From Microstegium vimineum (taxonomy: Eukaryota; Streptophyta; Magnoliopsida; Poales; Poaceae): a DNA stretch of 64,000 nucleotides. Within the stretch, counting starts at the first letter, position 1, and each line of letters starts with the position of its first letter. The notes under the pieces are model-generated. The model was not told where the DNA came from. It saw nothing but the letters and a program-made list of their open reading frames with translations, and did not search any database. A program made the position numbers and the translations under genes. The stretch spans positions 4,526,001 to 4,590,000 of the forward strand of contig CM039119.1 in assembly GCA_022036555.1 (NCBI GenBank). Reading direction: 5' to 3'. This document shows positions 23,576 through 34,691 of the stretch, piece by piece.

Positions 23576-24210
23576 GGAGAATTGTATTCTTGTTGTGACG
23601 GATGGAGCGTGCAGTAGGGTCGACAGCACAGTCCACGATAGTAGAGAGTCAAGAGGCAGCACGGTGGCCGCGGCCGCAGTGGCATCAGCAAGCAAGGACT
23701 CGATGATGTGCTTTGACGAGAGGCAGAGGATCGGAGCAGAGCCAGAGGGCCAGAGGCCTAGCTTTCGTGTTGGGCTCTCCCTGGACCCCGGACCTCTTCG
23801 TGTCAGTCTTTGATCATCTTGAGTCGGGTCGGGTCGGGTCCCGGACAAGGACAAAAGGCCGCCGCGTCGGTGCACGCCGCCGCAGATACTCATGCACCTC
23901 ACGCTGGGAGCACAGCATCAGTCACTATCCCTTATTCGTTGTTCCTGTTTAGATAAAAAACTTTAAGAAAAACTACACGGTAACGTTCATTTATATTTAA
24001 TAATTATTATGTAACTACAAAGTAACTAAATTTATAGATAAATTATATAATTAATTATTTTTTTATCTATTTTAATGTTCATACATATGTTCCAAAGATT
24101 CGATGTGATAAGAAATCTTATAAAGTTTTAGAATTTTAAAAAAATCTAAATGTGTTTATTATCATGCTCATTATTAAAGACTCATCCGCGTGGTTTTGAT
24201 TCCTACTACA
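23576..24210. other. Spacer with GC-rich patch, nothing recognised
   Basis: Includes a GC-rich stretch at about 23600-23900 with a short gtcgg tandem (23824-23840). Overlapping frames on both strands are open there, but none resembles a known protein. Confidence 0.35.
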
Positions 24211-24422
24211 AGTAGCACCGTTCCAAAGTATAATTCGTTCCATTTTTTTGTTTGAACTCCAAATTTAACTACTCATCTTATTCTAAAATTTATATGAAAT
24301 ATTCGTTCCATTAAAATAATTTAAAATTTGACTATGTTTATATAATTTTTTTTGAATAAAACGAGTTGTTAAATTTGAGATAAAAAGTCAATTTTGTTAT
24401 ACTTTAGAGTGGAGGGAATACA
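24211..24422. mobile_element. Stowaway-like MITE
   Basis: Left end ccgttccaaagtataattcg pairs imperfectly with the complement of the right end (ccctccactctaaagtataac). The interior contains the ttgact / agtcaa blocks typical of this MITE group. No open frame. Confidence 0.55.
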
Positions 24423-25676
24423 TCATTTGAACAGTGGATACAATAAGTTACACTTGTGTTTTTCTAATGGGCGAACGTTTGTATTTGTCCATATGTATGA
24501 AAAGATTGACCATTCTCATGTATCACTATCGGTTCATACCCTTGATTTTTTTTAGTTATTTCAACTTTTAGAGAAAAGTTATTTTTTACCGTTCAACTAT
24601 TTTTCAATTTTGATTTTGGCCATGTAACTTTAAAATTAGATTTTTATTTTATCACCGAACTATCAATACCAACCAAGCTAGACCATCAAACACAGAGGTG
24701 GTTTTGTATTTTTCCAAAAATTAACAAGTAATGATTGATTTTCTAAAGAAATTATATATAATTATTTAATTTTAAATCAGGAAAAAATGAAACCAGAACC
24801 CCCCCCCCCCCTCTATAATATAGTTTATTGTTTGGTGCTGGATTTGAAGTTATTCGAAACTTATTTGTAGTTGTGCATAGTATTTTTATCGCTCTTAGTC
24901 ATGTCTAATATTAAAAAAAAGAGGCAAAATTGGCTGTTGGTTGTGATATATTCAACGTAGAGAATCCATACTGAAATTAGAGTACAAATTATTTATAGAG
25001 GGTTGTAACACGATTATGAGCAATAACAAACAAGGAATAGGCGTAATAAATAGCAACACATGCAAATGAATTATTTATTAGTTTTTAGAAAATAAACTAG
25101 TTTTAAAAAATATAAAACCATTTTTGAAAACCATGTAGAGGGCTAAATTTGTCCTGTATTGATAATTCAGTGGTCAAATGCTTTTGGTTTTAGAGTTGAA
25201 TGGTAAAAACAAACTTGGATAATAGTTGATGAACAAAATAAACTTCTTCCTTCTCATTATATTTGACATCAATAGAAATTTCGATATGCAACTTCAGATC
25301 TTGTTTGAGTCTAAGGTATGGTTAAGACCAATCCCTTGGCCGACATCACGGAGATATATCTTTTGTTTATTAAACCAAGTTAATTTTAGATTTTGGACAA
25401 GTCAAACTTTCTAAACTTTTGACTAAATTTATAGATTTTTTCCAATGTTTATTTCTCCAAATAAGTTTTGCTATGAAAAAGTATTTATTTGGTTTCATAA
25501 GCGCTAATATATTTTTGTATACATTTGGCTAAACTTGAAACCGTTTGACATTTTGGGAAATAAGAATTGCTTTTTTTTGGACGGATGTAGTGGTATCATC
25601 ATACAGTAGACATGTAAATTCAGTATTTGGCTAGCAATAGTATACATCGTGTGAAAAGAAAGGAAGAAATGAAATC
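24423..25676. other. AT-rich repeat-like spacer
   Basis: Holds a C-run at about 24799-24810 and, at about 25380-25600, another diverged Stowaway-like stretch (aagtcaaactttctaa .. ttggacggatgta). No gene was found. The texture is that of old MITE insertions. Confidence 0.4.
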
Positions 25677-26876
25677 AACAGTACTCCTACGGCTGGTGGG
25701 GCGGAGGGCCCCAGTGAGGCCGTGTCAGGCGCGGGCGGAAACGGTGGCGACGGGCGGCGTCTCGTCAACGCCGCCGTCGTCGCCGCCGCCAGCGGCATCA
25801 CAGGTGCCACGTGTGTTCGGCTCAGGCCACCCAGCCTGAGTGGGAGGTTGCACCTAGGGCCACTGACACCCACACTGTGTGCGAGGGTCTAGCCGTCGTG
25901 TTGGTCCTCGATCTTGACCCGATGTCGCTGACCACGCGCACGGAAGTTGCAGCTGACTCTCCGGACGACCCGATGCGGGTGGAGATCCTGGCTTCTTTGC
26001 TTGGTAGCCATGTTATCTTGTGCCCCAAGCCGACGAGGCCTCACCGGTGCTTACCATTGGTTGCATGTTGCAATCACCACCCGCGTGCCCCGCTTCGCCT
26101 TCGGGGTCGCCTCTGTTGCGACACCTGGTCATGCCTAAGGAGTTGGTGTTCAACGACTCCTTGGGTGTTGATGCGATCACAACGGGCGAAGTGGACTACC
26201 CACCAGGCTTTGCCCCGGTGCTTCCGGACCCCAGCATTTCGTCGGCTCTGGGTGGTCAGCACGACGTCGTCGATGTTGTGGCCGTCGTGCAGGCACCCAT
26301 CGTAGCCGCCTCCCCACGGTCAGCTGACTTCTTCAGCGAGAAGTTAAAGCGGTTCAGAGACATGGTTCTGCGTAAGGTACCTTCGCCGTTGTTGCCCCAC
26401 CCGCCTATTGACGTGACGTCTCCGAAGCCGACGTTGCCGCTCCGCAGTAGGAGGACTGCCGTGCAGCCTCTCTCGCGTATCTCTGTTTCGAAGCGGGGAG
26501 AGGTGTTGGTGATGCGGCGGATGGGGTTCACCGATGAACAGTCGTTGCCCACCACAACGGACAAGGAGGCATACGATCGCGTCTTCTGCGACAACCTCAC
26601 CGCCTCTCATTGGGAGGCAATGTAGCGGATCTTCCGGGAGCTGCTTGGAGAGGAGACGAGGCGGTCGAGACGCCGCGCTAGTCGTCGCGCTTGATTGATG
26701 ACGAGGCTTAGGTAGTTTCATTAGCGAGTAATAGTTTTTTTTTCCTTTCTGCTAGGGTGGCAGATCCAATTGTTTAACCATTTCCTCTCTAGTGCGTTAT
26801 TGTGGCGCGTTGTTGTGATCCTAGCTTCTTCTCGTTTTAATATAAAAAATGCGTAAATCTTAAACAGTACTCCTAC
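25677..26876 (+). mobile_element. Retroposon with LINE ORF1 tail, 14-bp TSD
   Basis: The repeat aacagtactcctac occurs at 25677-25690 and again at 26863-26876, bounding an insertion of about 1.17 kb. Within it an open frame reaching 26622-26625 ends with SRRTAVQPLSRI, SKRGEVLVMRRMGF and a final EAYDRVFCDNLTASHWEAM, which resembles the C-terminal part of grass LINE ORF1-type proteins. There is no reverse transcriptase, and the 3' end (ttttaatataaaaaatg) is A-rich. The frame upstream of about 26150 is not convincing. It is best seen as a LINE-derived or LINE-mobilised retroposon; other readings are possible because ORF1-like domains also occur in solitary host genes. Confidence 0.6.
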
Positions 26877-27582
26877 TACGTACATATTTGGCTACTCTAC
26901 ACCGTGTGAAAAAAGAGCTGTGTGTACGATTGTACGTGTCCAGTTGGCGGCACACTTGGACAACCGCGGTCCGAACCTGGTCCAAAGCAGTTCTGAATTC
27001 ATAGTACGAGTTCCCAACTTGTTCAGATTTTTCAGATTGACGTGTGCTTCATATCAAATTGTGAGAATCCAAAGCCTGATCCAGAAACAGATATTTAATT
27101 TCACTCGCTAAAAAATCCATTGCTTGCTCCTGTACTCAGGCAGAGGCAGAACCGCAGAAGAGTGATGGCGGTGCTGTTCCTGCAGCGGCGCAACACTGCC
27201 AGAGTGTGATCAGTTGAGTAAAATCTTTTTCTTGGTCCATACAACAAGTTGCCGATTCCGAGGGGAAGGAAGGAGAGTGAGAGCGATGCGTCCCGGCCCA
27301 AAGATCTCCGACAGCGATGTCAACTGCTCCTCCCTTCCATTCCATACAAATGCTGGAGCTTGGAGACGGCTGCTGCTGCTACTGTGCTCGCACTGCAACA
27401 GCTCCTCTCCTCTCCTCTCCTCTCCACTCTGGAACCCAGGCTCTGCAGAAGCAGCCCACGGGTTCTCCCTCTCTTCTCGCATTATCTAAACCTGAACCTG
27501 AACCTGAGAGAGGAAACAACAAGCACCCGGTTTCAGTTTGCGACGGCGTCATACTACGGCGCTTCTGATCGGAGCATCGCTG

Positions 27583-27614
<32 letters not shown>

Positions 27615-27827
27615 TTTATTCATATACAGTACATACATATATACATATATACAAGTTGCTGCAGAGCTTCATACAAGTTGATTGATCACTATTCACTAGA
27701 GTAGGAGGAGTTGTTTATTTCCCTCCCTCTTCCGTGCCATCTCGTTACTGACTGACGGGGATCCGGTATGGGCGTCAGGTATCTGGGTGCCTCCGGCTCC
27801 GGGTCCAGGAAGTGGCTGCTGCTCGCC
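26877..27827. other. Upstream region of bHLH gene, with TTA microsatellite
   Basis: Contains tctcctctcctctcc pyrimidine tracts near 27410-27425 and a (TTA)n microsatellite at about 27583-27615. Parts of it are probably transcribed as 5' leader of the bHLH gene at 27828. No separate gene is supported. Confidence 0.45.
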
Positions 27828-29734
27828 ATGGACGGCGGCGAGAGACCGGCGACGAGCCACAAGGCGGCGGCCCCTTTCGTGTAACCGAACCTGTTTCCCC
27901 ATTTGTTTTCTTGTATTTCGTTTCCCGTTCGAGTCCCCTGACCGGAACTGAGCTGACCTGACCTCGTTGGCCTCAGCCCGGACGGCGAGCTCGTGGAGCT
28001 GCTGTGGCAGGACGGCGCCATCGTGGCGCACTCGCAGGCGCAGGCGCACCACCACCACCACCACCGGCCGCTGGTCCAGGTCGGCGCTGCCGGCAACACG
28101 ACGGGCGCCAGCGGCGTCACCGGGGATCCGCTTCCGCTGCCGTGGCTCCCGAGCAGCGGCGGCTCGCTGGGCGGGGACGTGTACTCGCAGCTCTGGCAGA
28201 GCATCTCGCAGGCCGACGGCCGCGTGCCCCGCCCGCCCGCCGTGAGCGGCGGGAACAGCGGCGCCGGCTCCAGTAAGACGGCCGGGGGGAGGTCGGCTCC
28301 AGCTTCTGCGGCAGCAACCTCGTGGCCGCGGCGCTGCCGACGATGCCGATGCCGGATCTTCCGCTCGACGACGATCCGGCCTCGGGCGGCGCCGGCGCGT
28401 CCACGTCCAGCGGCGGCTGGAACAGCAATGCGCTGCTGCCCAACAAGAGGAGGAGCAGGGACGACGAGTTCGACGACGAGGTTGTGTTCCTCGTTCTTTT
28501 CTCTGTTGGCAGCCAATGGGTTGTTTCGGATTGCGTAAGAATTCCGCTTCAGTTCTTGAGAGAAAATGAAACGCATTTGTTTGCAGGACGCCGACTTCGA
28601 CACCGTCGACGAGACCCCGCCGTCGTCGAGGCGGCCGGCGTCCAATAAGCGCAGGACTCGCGCCGCCGAGGTCCACAACATGTCGGAGCGGGTAATAAGT
28701 CTTGATTGAGACCTCCAGCCTGTCCCTCCCGCCATTCGCAGCTAGTATATACCATGGTTGTGTTCTTGATTTGGTTGATGTGTGATGCAGAGGAGAAGGG
28801 ACCGGATCAACGAAAAGATGCGAGCTCTGCAGGAACTCGTGCCTCACTGCAACAAGGTGAAGAAACATACTACTCATTCTAGTAACACATATATAAACAT
28901 GTTCTTGTGCAATTTGATTCTGTCCTGTTCTAACACTAGTGCTGTGCTGTGCTGATTCTGATGACTGTTCAGACCGACAAAGCGTCGATACTAGATGAGG
29001 CAATTGAGTACTTGAAGTCCCTCCAAATGCAAGTTCAGATCATGTGGATGTCTACTGGGATGGCGCCGATGATGATCCCCGGTGCTCCCCCAGCTGATGC
29101 CTCCGATGACCATGGGCTTGAATTCAGCGCGGATGCTGCCACCGGCTGTGCAGTTTCTGAGCCAGATGCAGAGGGTACAGCAGCCACCCTTCATGAACAA
29201 CCCGTTGCCGAATCAGATCTTACACCCTCCTACCAATGCACCTAGTGTAACAGACCAAGTCCAAAGCAATTGCATGGCCCTGCCGAGAAATCCCTTCCTT
29301 CATCCTAATGATAATGATGCGATGACAACATCGCCTCAGGTTATTGTTAGAATTTCACAAATCCTTCTTGTTCAGAGCTTAACCGAATCACCAAGCTTAT
29401 GCTTATCTCAGGGTCCCAACAAAATCCTTGCAGGTGCCAAGTTTGTTTGGCTATGGACCACAGATGGAACAAGTGAATGAGATTCAAGAGCTACTGACCG
29501 GCACTGCAGCGCCGGCTTTGGGAACGACCTACCGTCATCCTCTGATGGAACCGGAACATAAGACCGCCACAGGTCCACAGTGCAGTAAGGTGTTTTCCAG
29601 GTCAGTGTATAAAGTTTTTGTTATTGGTAAATTGGAATACAGAGGTTTCTGTATACATATGATCTTCATGGCCATGCACTATCACAAGTGCTAGCTTAAC
29701 CATGTTGAATTATAGGTGTGATCATTTCTTTTAG
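27828..29734 (+). CDS. PIF-type bHLH factor, with two 1-bp frameshifts
   Basis: Seven blocks with GT..AG borders (27828-27880, 27977-28480, 28587-28691, 28791-28856, 28973-29339, 29434-29600, 29716-29734) sum to 1281 bases, about 426 codons. Near the N-terminus ELVELLWQDGAIVAHSQ is an active-phytochrome-B-binding motif. The bHLH reads VHNMSERRRRDRINEKM, with the His/Glu/Arg triad for G-box recognition, and SILDEAIEYLKSLQMQVQ. Known relatives are nuclear factors degraded after phytochrome activation that promote dark growth. Two frame breaks exist: six G at 28284-28289 (one short) and five C at 29087-29091 (one extra). They cancel, so every exon phase fits once both are allowed for. As written the bHLH is out of frame with the ATG. 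The last exon (ending CDHFF) is inferred from splice signals; otherwise the frame runs to 29694. The usual intron after the 66-bp bHLH exon set appears absent downstream of LQMQVQ. Confidence 0.85.
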
Positions 29735-31964
29735 CGCTCTAGTCGACTTATCTATCGCATCCCAAGTTGGAGCATATCAAGTTGTCCTGATTTGGTTTCT
29801 TTTTAAAGGAAAGGATACCTTGGCGCCGATTGAACTGATACCACCACTAGAAACTAGATAGATCAGTTTTTGACATTTAGCTCATCTTTGGCAGCTCTTG
29901 CAGCCCTATCATATCAGTAGATGCCTAGATGAAGTAGGCTGTGGCGGCGGTTGTACATCCACTTCGGTCGGTCCCTGTTACATTCATTGGACTGCTCCGT
30001 CAAATTAGCGGAAACAAGTGGACTAGTTCACAAACAATTGGGTACAGCATTACTTTCTTGATTGATGCAGACAGGATAAGGAGTGCAACAGGCAACAACT
30101 AGCTAGTAGTGCACACAACTAGCATCATGAGTCGCTTCCTTTATTCTGCTAGCTCTGCATGTATGTATCAACAACCAACATCCGCTGATTAGCATTATCT
30201 CCAGAATAACTCATAAATTAGACCTGCGCATTTGGCTGATGCTGAGCTAATGATCGCAAACAAGGCTTGGCCATATGATCTTCCTGATTTGACACCATTC
30301 CATGTCCATGTTGTGCATAATTTTGTTCCCCACCAGATTGAGTATCCACCCAAACATATATATCAGGGGAAAACCAACATGTCTGCTGCATTCCCACCAG
30401 CAATGGCAAGAAATATAATATCTCTCTTGGCATATAAAACTCACCTGCATTCCCTAGAACATAATCAGTGCATAGAATATTTTAACAGTGATAAAATCAA
30501 GTTTTGCTATTTCCTTTTCAGATCATCTTTGGCACTGTTGCTAGGTATGCATCAGTGATGAACCGTCAAGCACACGCCGCTAGGGGGAATGAATCGAATG
30601 AACAGAAGAAGTCAGAGCACGCAGGTGGTCCTCCTACAAGAATCAATTTGGTTGGATTATTAAGACGCACGCAGTGTGTTGTAAGGCCATGGGCAGGCAG
30701 GTAGGCAGATCATGCAATGCAAGCTTGAGCATCTGGGAACCTCTGAGCAGCCAACACGTACCATGCCGACTTGATGATACGGCTCTTATCTGAAGAATAA
30801 ACAGTGCTGGAGACTTGACCATCACCTTTCTGTTTGTGGAAGGAAGGACACGATCGGTCTACAGCTACAGGGCCTGGGGGAACTCGATCCATCGGCAAAG
30901 ATGGATCAGCTAGCTACCCATCATCAAGAGAGGAGACGCGCTAACTCGCACTCCAGCTGATGATGCTGTGGACCGACGTGGTGGATGGAGCCATGGAGGT
31001 GACATGCTTGATTCGATTGGTGCCTAGCAAATCTCGATCAGAAGCACAATGATACAGTGCAATGCAAGAGTCGCGGTTCCTCTCCTCTTTTTCGCTGATG
31101 TTTACACTTACACCGCTGTTACATTAATTGTGCCTGATTTGATTAGGCTCTGCTGCTGCGTCTGGTGAGTTCCAGCTGCAAATTTTCCAGATTTACTTGC
31201 TCGAGGAGCTACTAGTTCTGCAAGAGCAAGAACTGGCCTCTCATTCTCTTACCGGTAGACTCTTTTTCTATTACCGGCTGTAACTACTAGAAATTTACTA
31301 GGGTTGTCTTTCTCCACAGAGTTATTTATATCTATGACAATTTCATTTTGAGAACAGAAAAGGGCCAAGATTACTGAAAATTTGTCCAAAGGCTCATTCA
31401 CATCAATTTTTGATTTGTTTTTGACGAAATCAAGAACGAGTGTGCATTGCATCGATCCACTGGAGGTGGATGAATAAACAACAGAATCATACTGGATTCG
31501 TGAATGAATGAAGCGCACATCGACATAAATTTGACGTGCGCACAAAAACCGCACGAATTCCGCGCATCCGATTGATGCCCACTCACATGTGTAGTGTATG
31601 GATCTCATCTCATCTCCAGTAACACGTCCGCATCATCATCGCCGTACGTGTAATGATGCGCATTTTCCTTGTCCTAAGTTAATAGGACAGTGACGGGCTG
31701 AACAATCTCGTGTAATGTGCGATCGTCTCGGTTGCTTTCGGTTGAGATTGGAACTTGGTTTGTGCATTTATAGTTTGGGATTTGGTTCTCGTGTGTGTGA
31801 TGATCAAGTATTCAAGTGACGAGGAGCATCTTGGGATGGGAGCTGGTGGCCAAATTAAACACGTATCGTTTCCACCGGGCAAAAAGTTTTAAAAAGAAAT
31901 TGTTTGACAATTTTTGGGCAAAAAGTAAAAAATAAACTACTGGAAAAGATATAAATAAAAAAAT
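29735..31964. other. 3' flank and spacer, nothing recognised
   Basis: About 300 bases after 29734 may be 3' untranslated region. Open frames near 30230-30560, 30640-30900 and 31250-31610 lack any recognisable domain or codon pattern. No RNA gene or terminal repeat was seen. Confidence 0.4.
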
Positions 31965-32040
31965 TGGTTTCGCCCGGGCTCGAACCGGGGACCTCTTCAA
32001 TGTGTTAGACTGACATGATAACCAACTACACCACGAGACC
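31965..32040 (-). tRNA. tRNA-Val (AAC), slightly aberrant
   Basis: On the minus strand the sequence folds as a cloverleaf: acceptor ggtctcg / cgaaacc, D-arm tggtgtagttggttatca, anticodon arm tcagt-ctAACac-attga with anticodon AAC, and T-arm cccgg-ttcgagc-ccggg, with discriminator A at 31965. It matches the usual plant tRNA-Val pattern. Oddities are one C-A mismatch in the acceptor stem and a variable loop about two bases longer than normal, so it may be a tRNA pseudogene. Confidence 0.72.
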
Positions 32041-34153
32041 TTTTTTGATAATCTTTATTAATTTATTTATTTAGCTTAATTATCTTTGTTGCCACCACGG
32101 TAGATTTTGGGGGTCACATTACTCACGTACATGTGTCTGCCACCTGATACCGTTCTAGGTTTCTAGCAGATGGCAGATCCGAAGTAGAGAAAAAGCAAGT
32201 GAATTCGTGTTCATGATAGCAGATCGTCTTACTTGAATAGTTTATTTTAAATAACTTAGAAGAGAGTGTCATCTAGATTTCATGATAAATTGTGCAAGGA
32301 TTAAAAAAACACAATAAACAGTTTTTGAAGTTACCAATTGCATCACATGAGGTTCAAATCTTTATAAAACATGATAAATTCTACATTAGGGTCCTTAAAA
32401 TTACATTAGGTTCAAATCCTCTCTCTAGAGTTGTCGCTCGTGGTTCTTGCGTCATCGTCCCAATACGGTAATGCTAGCCTCTATGACTTTGGTAACTCCG
32501 TCGTCATGCAACTCGTGTTCCTAGAAACTAAAGCCATGTCACTTGTGATGAAACTAGATGGGCTACTAAGGGAAAATGGAGAAGATAGACGATAAAAAGA
32601 TAGGACAAAGAGAAAGAAGAGGTAGGGCTAACATGTGTGTCACATTCAGATCCATGTCACTGTCTGATCATCATGCTACATGGACAGTTTAACATAGGGT
32701 TATACAATACAGGAAGGAGTGTAGCAATGTAGCATACCAACAAGAGTTTCTAGAAGATTCTAGAAGTATCGAGATAGAAGAGAGGTGGTGAATGAGAAGA
32801 AGAAAAAGGTGAAGGTGATAGAATGAAAGCCCTTTGACTTGCCTCAAGCTTGAGCTTGCTGCTTGATCCTTCTCTCCTACTTTGTGCTCTGACTAGTGAT
32901 CATTTTGTGTTGTTGGAGGAAATATGTTGCTTGCCTGTCTGGCCGGGCCGGTTGTGCTGACTATGTACACACTAGCCCACTTGCCATTGAGTAGCCCAAT
33001 CAAGATATTAGCTTCCTAATATTCTCTCTCAATAAATTTCGGCCTGTCCGCGAGCCAAAGGCAATTCTGACCGCTGGAAATCCCATATTCCTATGGCAGT
33101 TGCAAGTCCTTGATGTTGATTGATTATTGAGCGTCATTGTGTCAAGCTGACAGCGTACCGGACTCCGTCTAATATCTTCAGATAACACATGTACAGTTAA
33201 AACACTTGCACTTTGATTTCTCCTTCTTGCTTCACTGTAACATGTGCATCAACAATCTTTGTGTCAATGTTCAGAAATCTTGCCTACACAATGGTGCATC
33301 ATCATGTTTCTGCTGCGACCTGGAAGAATAGCATTAGCTTCAGCAAGGGCATTCCCTGCTGGCTGCTGCAACACCTTAACCCTTCTTACCAATGACATTA
33401 TGTATCTTTGTGTGTCACCTTCAGTAATTATATTACCTCCATGAGACAGTATGTTGACTGAACTTGTACCTTTATTTATCAACTTTCTTTGGTACGTACT
33501 TTAGGATCGGATATGTTTTTTTTTCTTTCATAAGTTTGGTTAGGAACTGGGAATACCCAAGTACCCAACTTCAAAATCATCCACACAATGCAATGCAAGT
33601 AGATCAGATGCTCAACGACGCCCGGCTTGTTTGATTTTTCCAATTAATGGATGGACCGTAATTTGTTTTATTCCAGTGGCATCATAGTAGCAATGTGATC
33701 TTGTGGGTGGAATTGTTTCGTGTCGAACTGTGAGCCTGTGGGTTTACTCAAACAAATAATAAAAAGTTCAAGTATATTAATCGCGTACAGGGATGTTTAA
33801 TTAGAAAAATCATATCTTCTTAGTATGATCTAGGATAAAGATACTTTGTATATGAGATTTATAGCTCTCGATTAGATTTGCATATTTCTAGTTTTGAGTT
33901 TTGTTATACCTTTATTTATCAACTTTAATACTTTATTGTGGTACTTTCAAGCTAGATATATTTTTTTTGTTACGAACTGGGAATATCCAACCATAGAAAG
34001 ATTGGATGTTGAACACCATGCTGGTTCTGATTAATCCGTGGCATTCCAGTGGCATCATAAGTAAAATTCTTCATCTTCATGTGCCCCTGAATAGTCTATA
34101 CTAGTAACTATAGTTTTGTTTATATAATGTTATTACATACTTTAAGCATCATT
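32041..34153. other. Spacer with a diverged internal duplication
   Basis: Two stretches, about 33466-33700 and 33905-34070, share acctttatttatcaacttt, aactgggaatacccaa / aactgggaatatccaa and ccagtggcatcat in the same order, marking an old direct duplication. A minus-strand frame at 33264-33482 (TEGDTQRYIMSLVRRVKVL) looks protein-like, but I do not recognise it and neither ends nor introns are clear. Nothing else is supported. Confidence 0.4.
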
Positions 34154-34240
34154 GGGGTGGTGGCGCAGTTGGCTAGTGCGTAGGTCTCATAGCTATAGCG
34201 AGTGATCCTGGGGTAGAGAGTTTGAGCCTCTCTCACCCCA
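34154..34240 (+). tRNA. Elongator tRNA-Met (CAT) with intron
   Basis: Acceptor ggggtgg pairs with tcacccc, the D-arm is tggcgcagttggctagtgcg, the anticodon region is ggtctCATagc with a short intron (agctatagcgagtg region) typical of plant elongator tRNA-Met, and the T-arm is gagag-tttgagc-ctctc, discriminator A at 34240. A T-run at 34243-34250 is a polymerase III terminator. The T-loop begins TTT rather than TTC, a C-to-T change at the normally invariant position, which could weaken the gene. Confidence 0.82.
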
Positions 34241-34375
34241 ATTTTTTTTGCTTTTCCAGATCAAACTTTAGAGGTCCCACTACCAGCATAAAGTACATAC
34301 CTGTAAGTTGCAATGAAACAAAAATATAACTGTTTACTTTTGTTCCAATAAATTTCACAACAACAATATAAACTG

Positions 34376-34583
34376 ATTACTAGTGGTTTGATGACTAGAT
34401 TTACTACCGGAAACACAATCTGTAAGTCACATTTTTTTCCCCAACAGTACGTTATCAAGCTAGCTCACGTACATACATCTCTGAAAAACCAAGTCGATAA
34501 TTACTAGTGGTTTGATGACTACATTTACTACCGGAAACACAATCTGTAAGTCACATTTTTTCCCAACAGTACGTTATCAATCT
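34376..34583. repeat. Direct repeat of about 85 bp
   Basis: The block beginning attactagtggtttgatgac and ending acagtacgttatcaa occurs at about 34376-34457 and again at about 34499-34580, offset 123 bp, with only a few differences (one substitution, one-base changes in the T/C run). It is a recent tandem duplication of a 123-bp segment, cut off in the second copy. It lies just downstream of the tRNA-Met gene and upstream of the LINE. Confidence 0.85.
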
Positions 34584-34691
34584 CAGGTATATTAATTTTG
34601 ATATTGATATTGTCGCATACCACTGAAAAATAAGCTATGTCAGATGAATAAATTCTACAATAAAAAATTCCTAATCCATAACCCGTTCGTA

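Noticed and set aside
27689..29003. Minus-strand frames of 348 and 435 residues opposite the bHLH gene
   Set aside because: The plus strand has the phytochrome-binding motif, bHLH and correct splice sites; the minus frames are shadows of GC-rich coding sequence.
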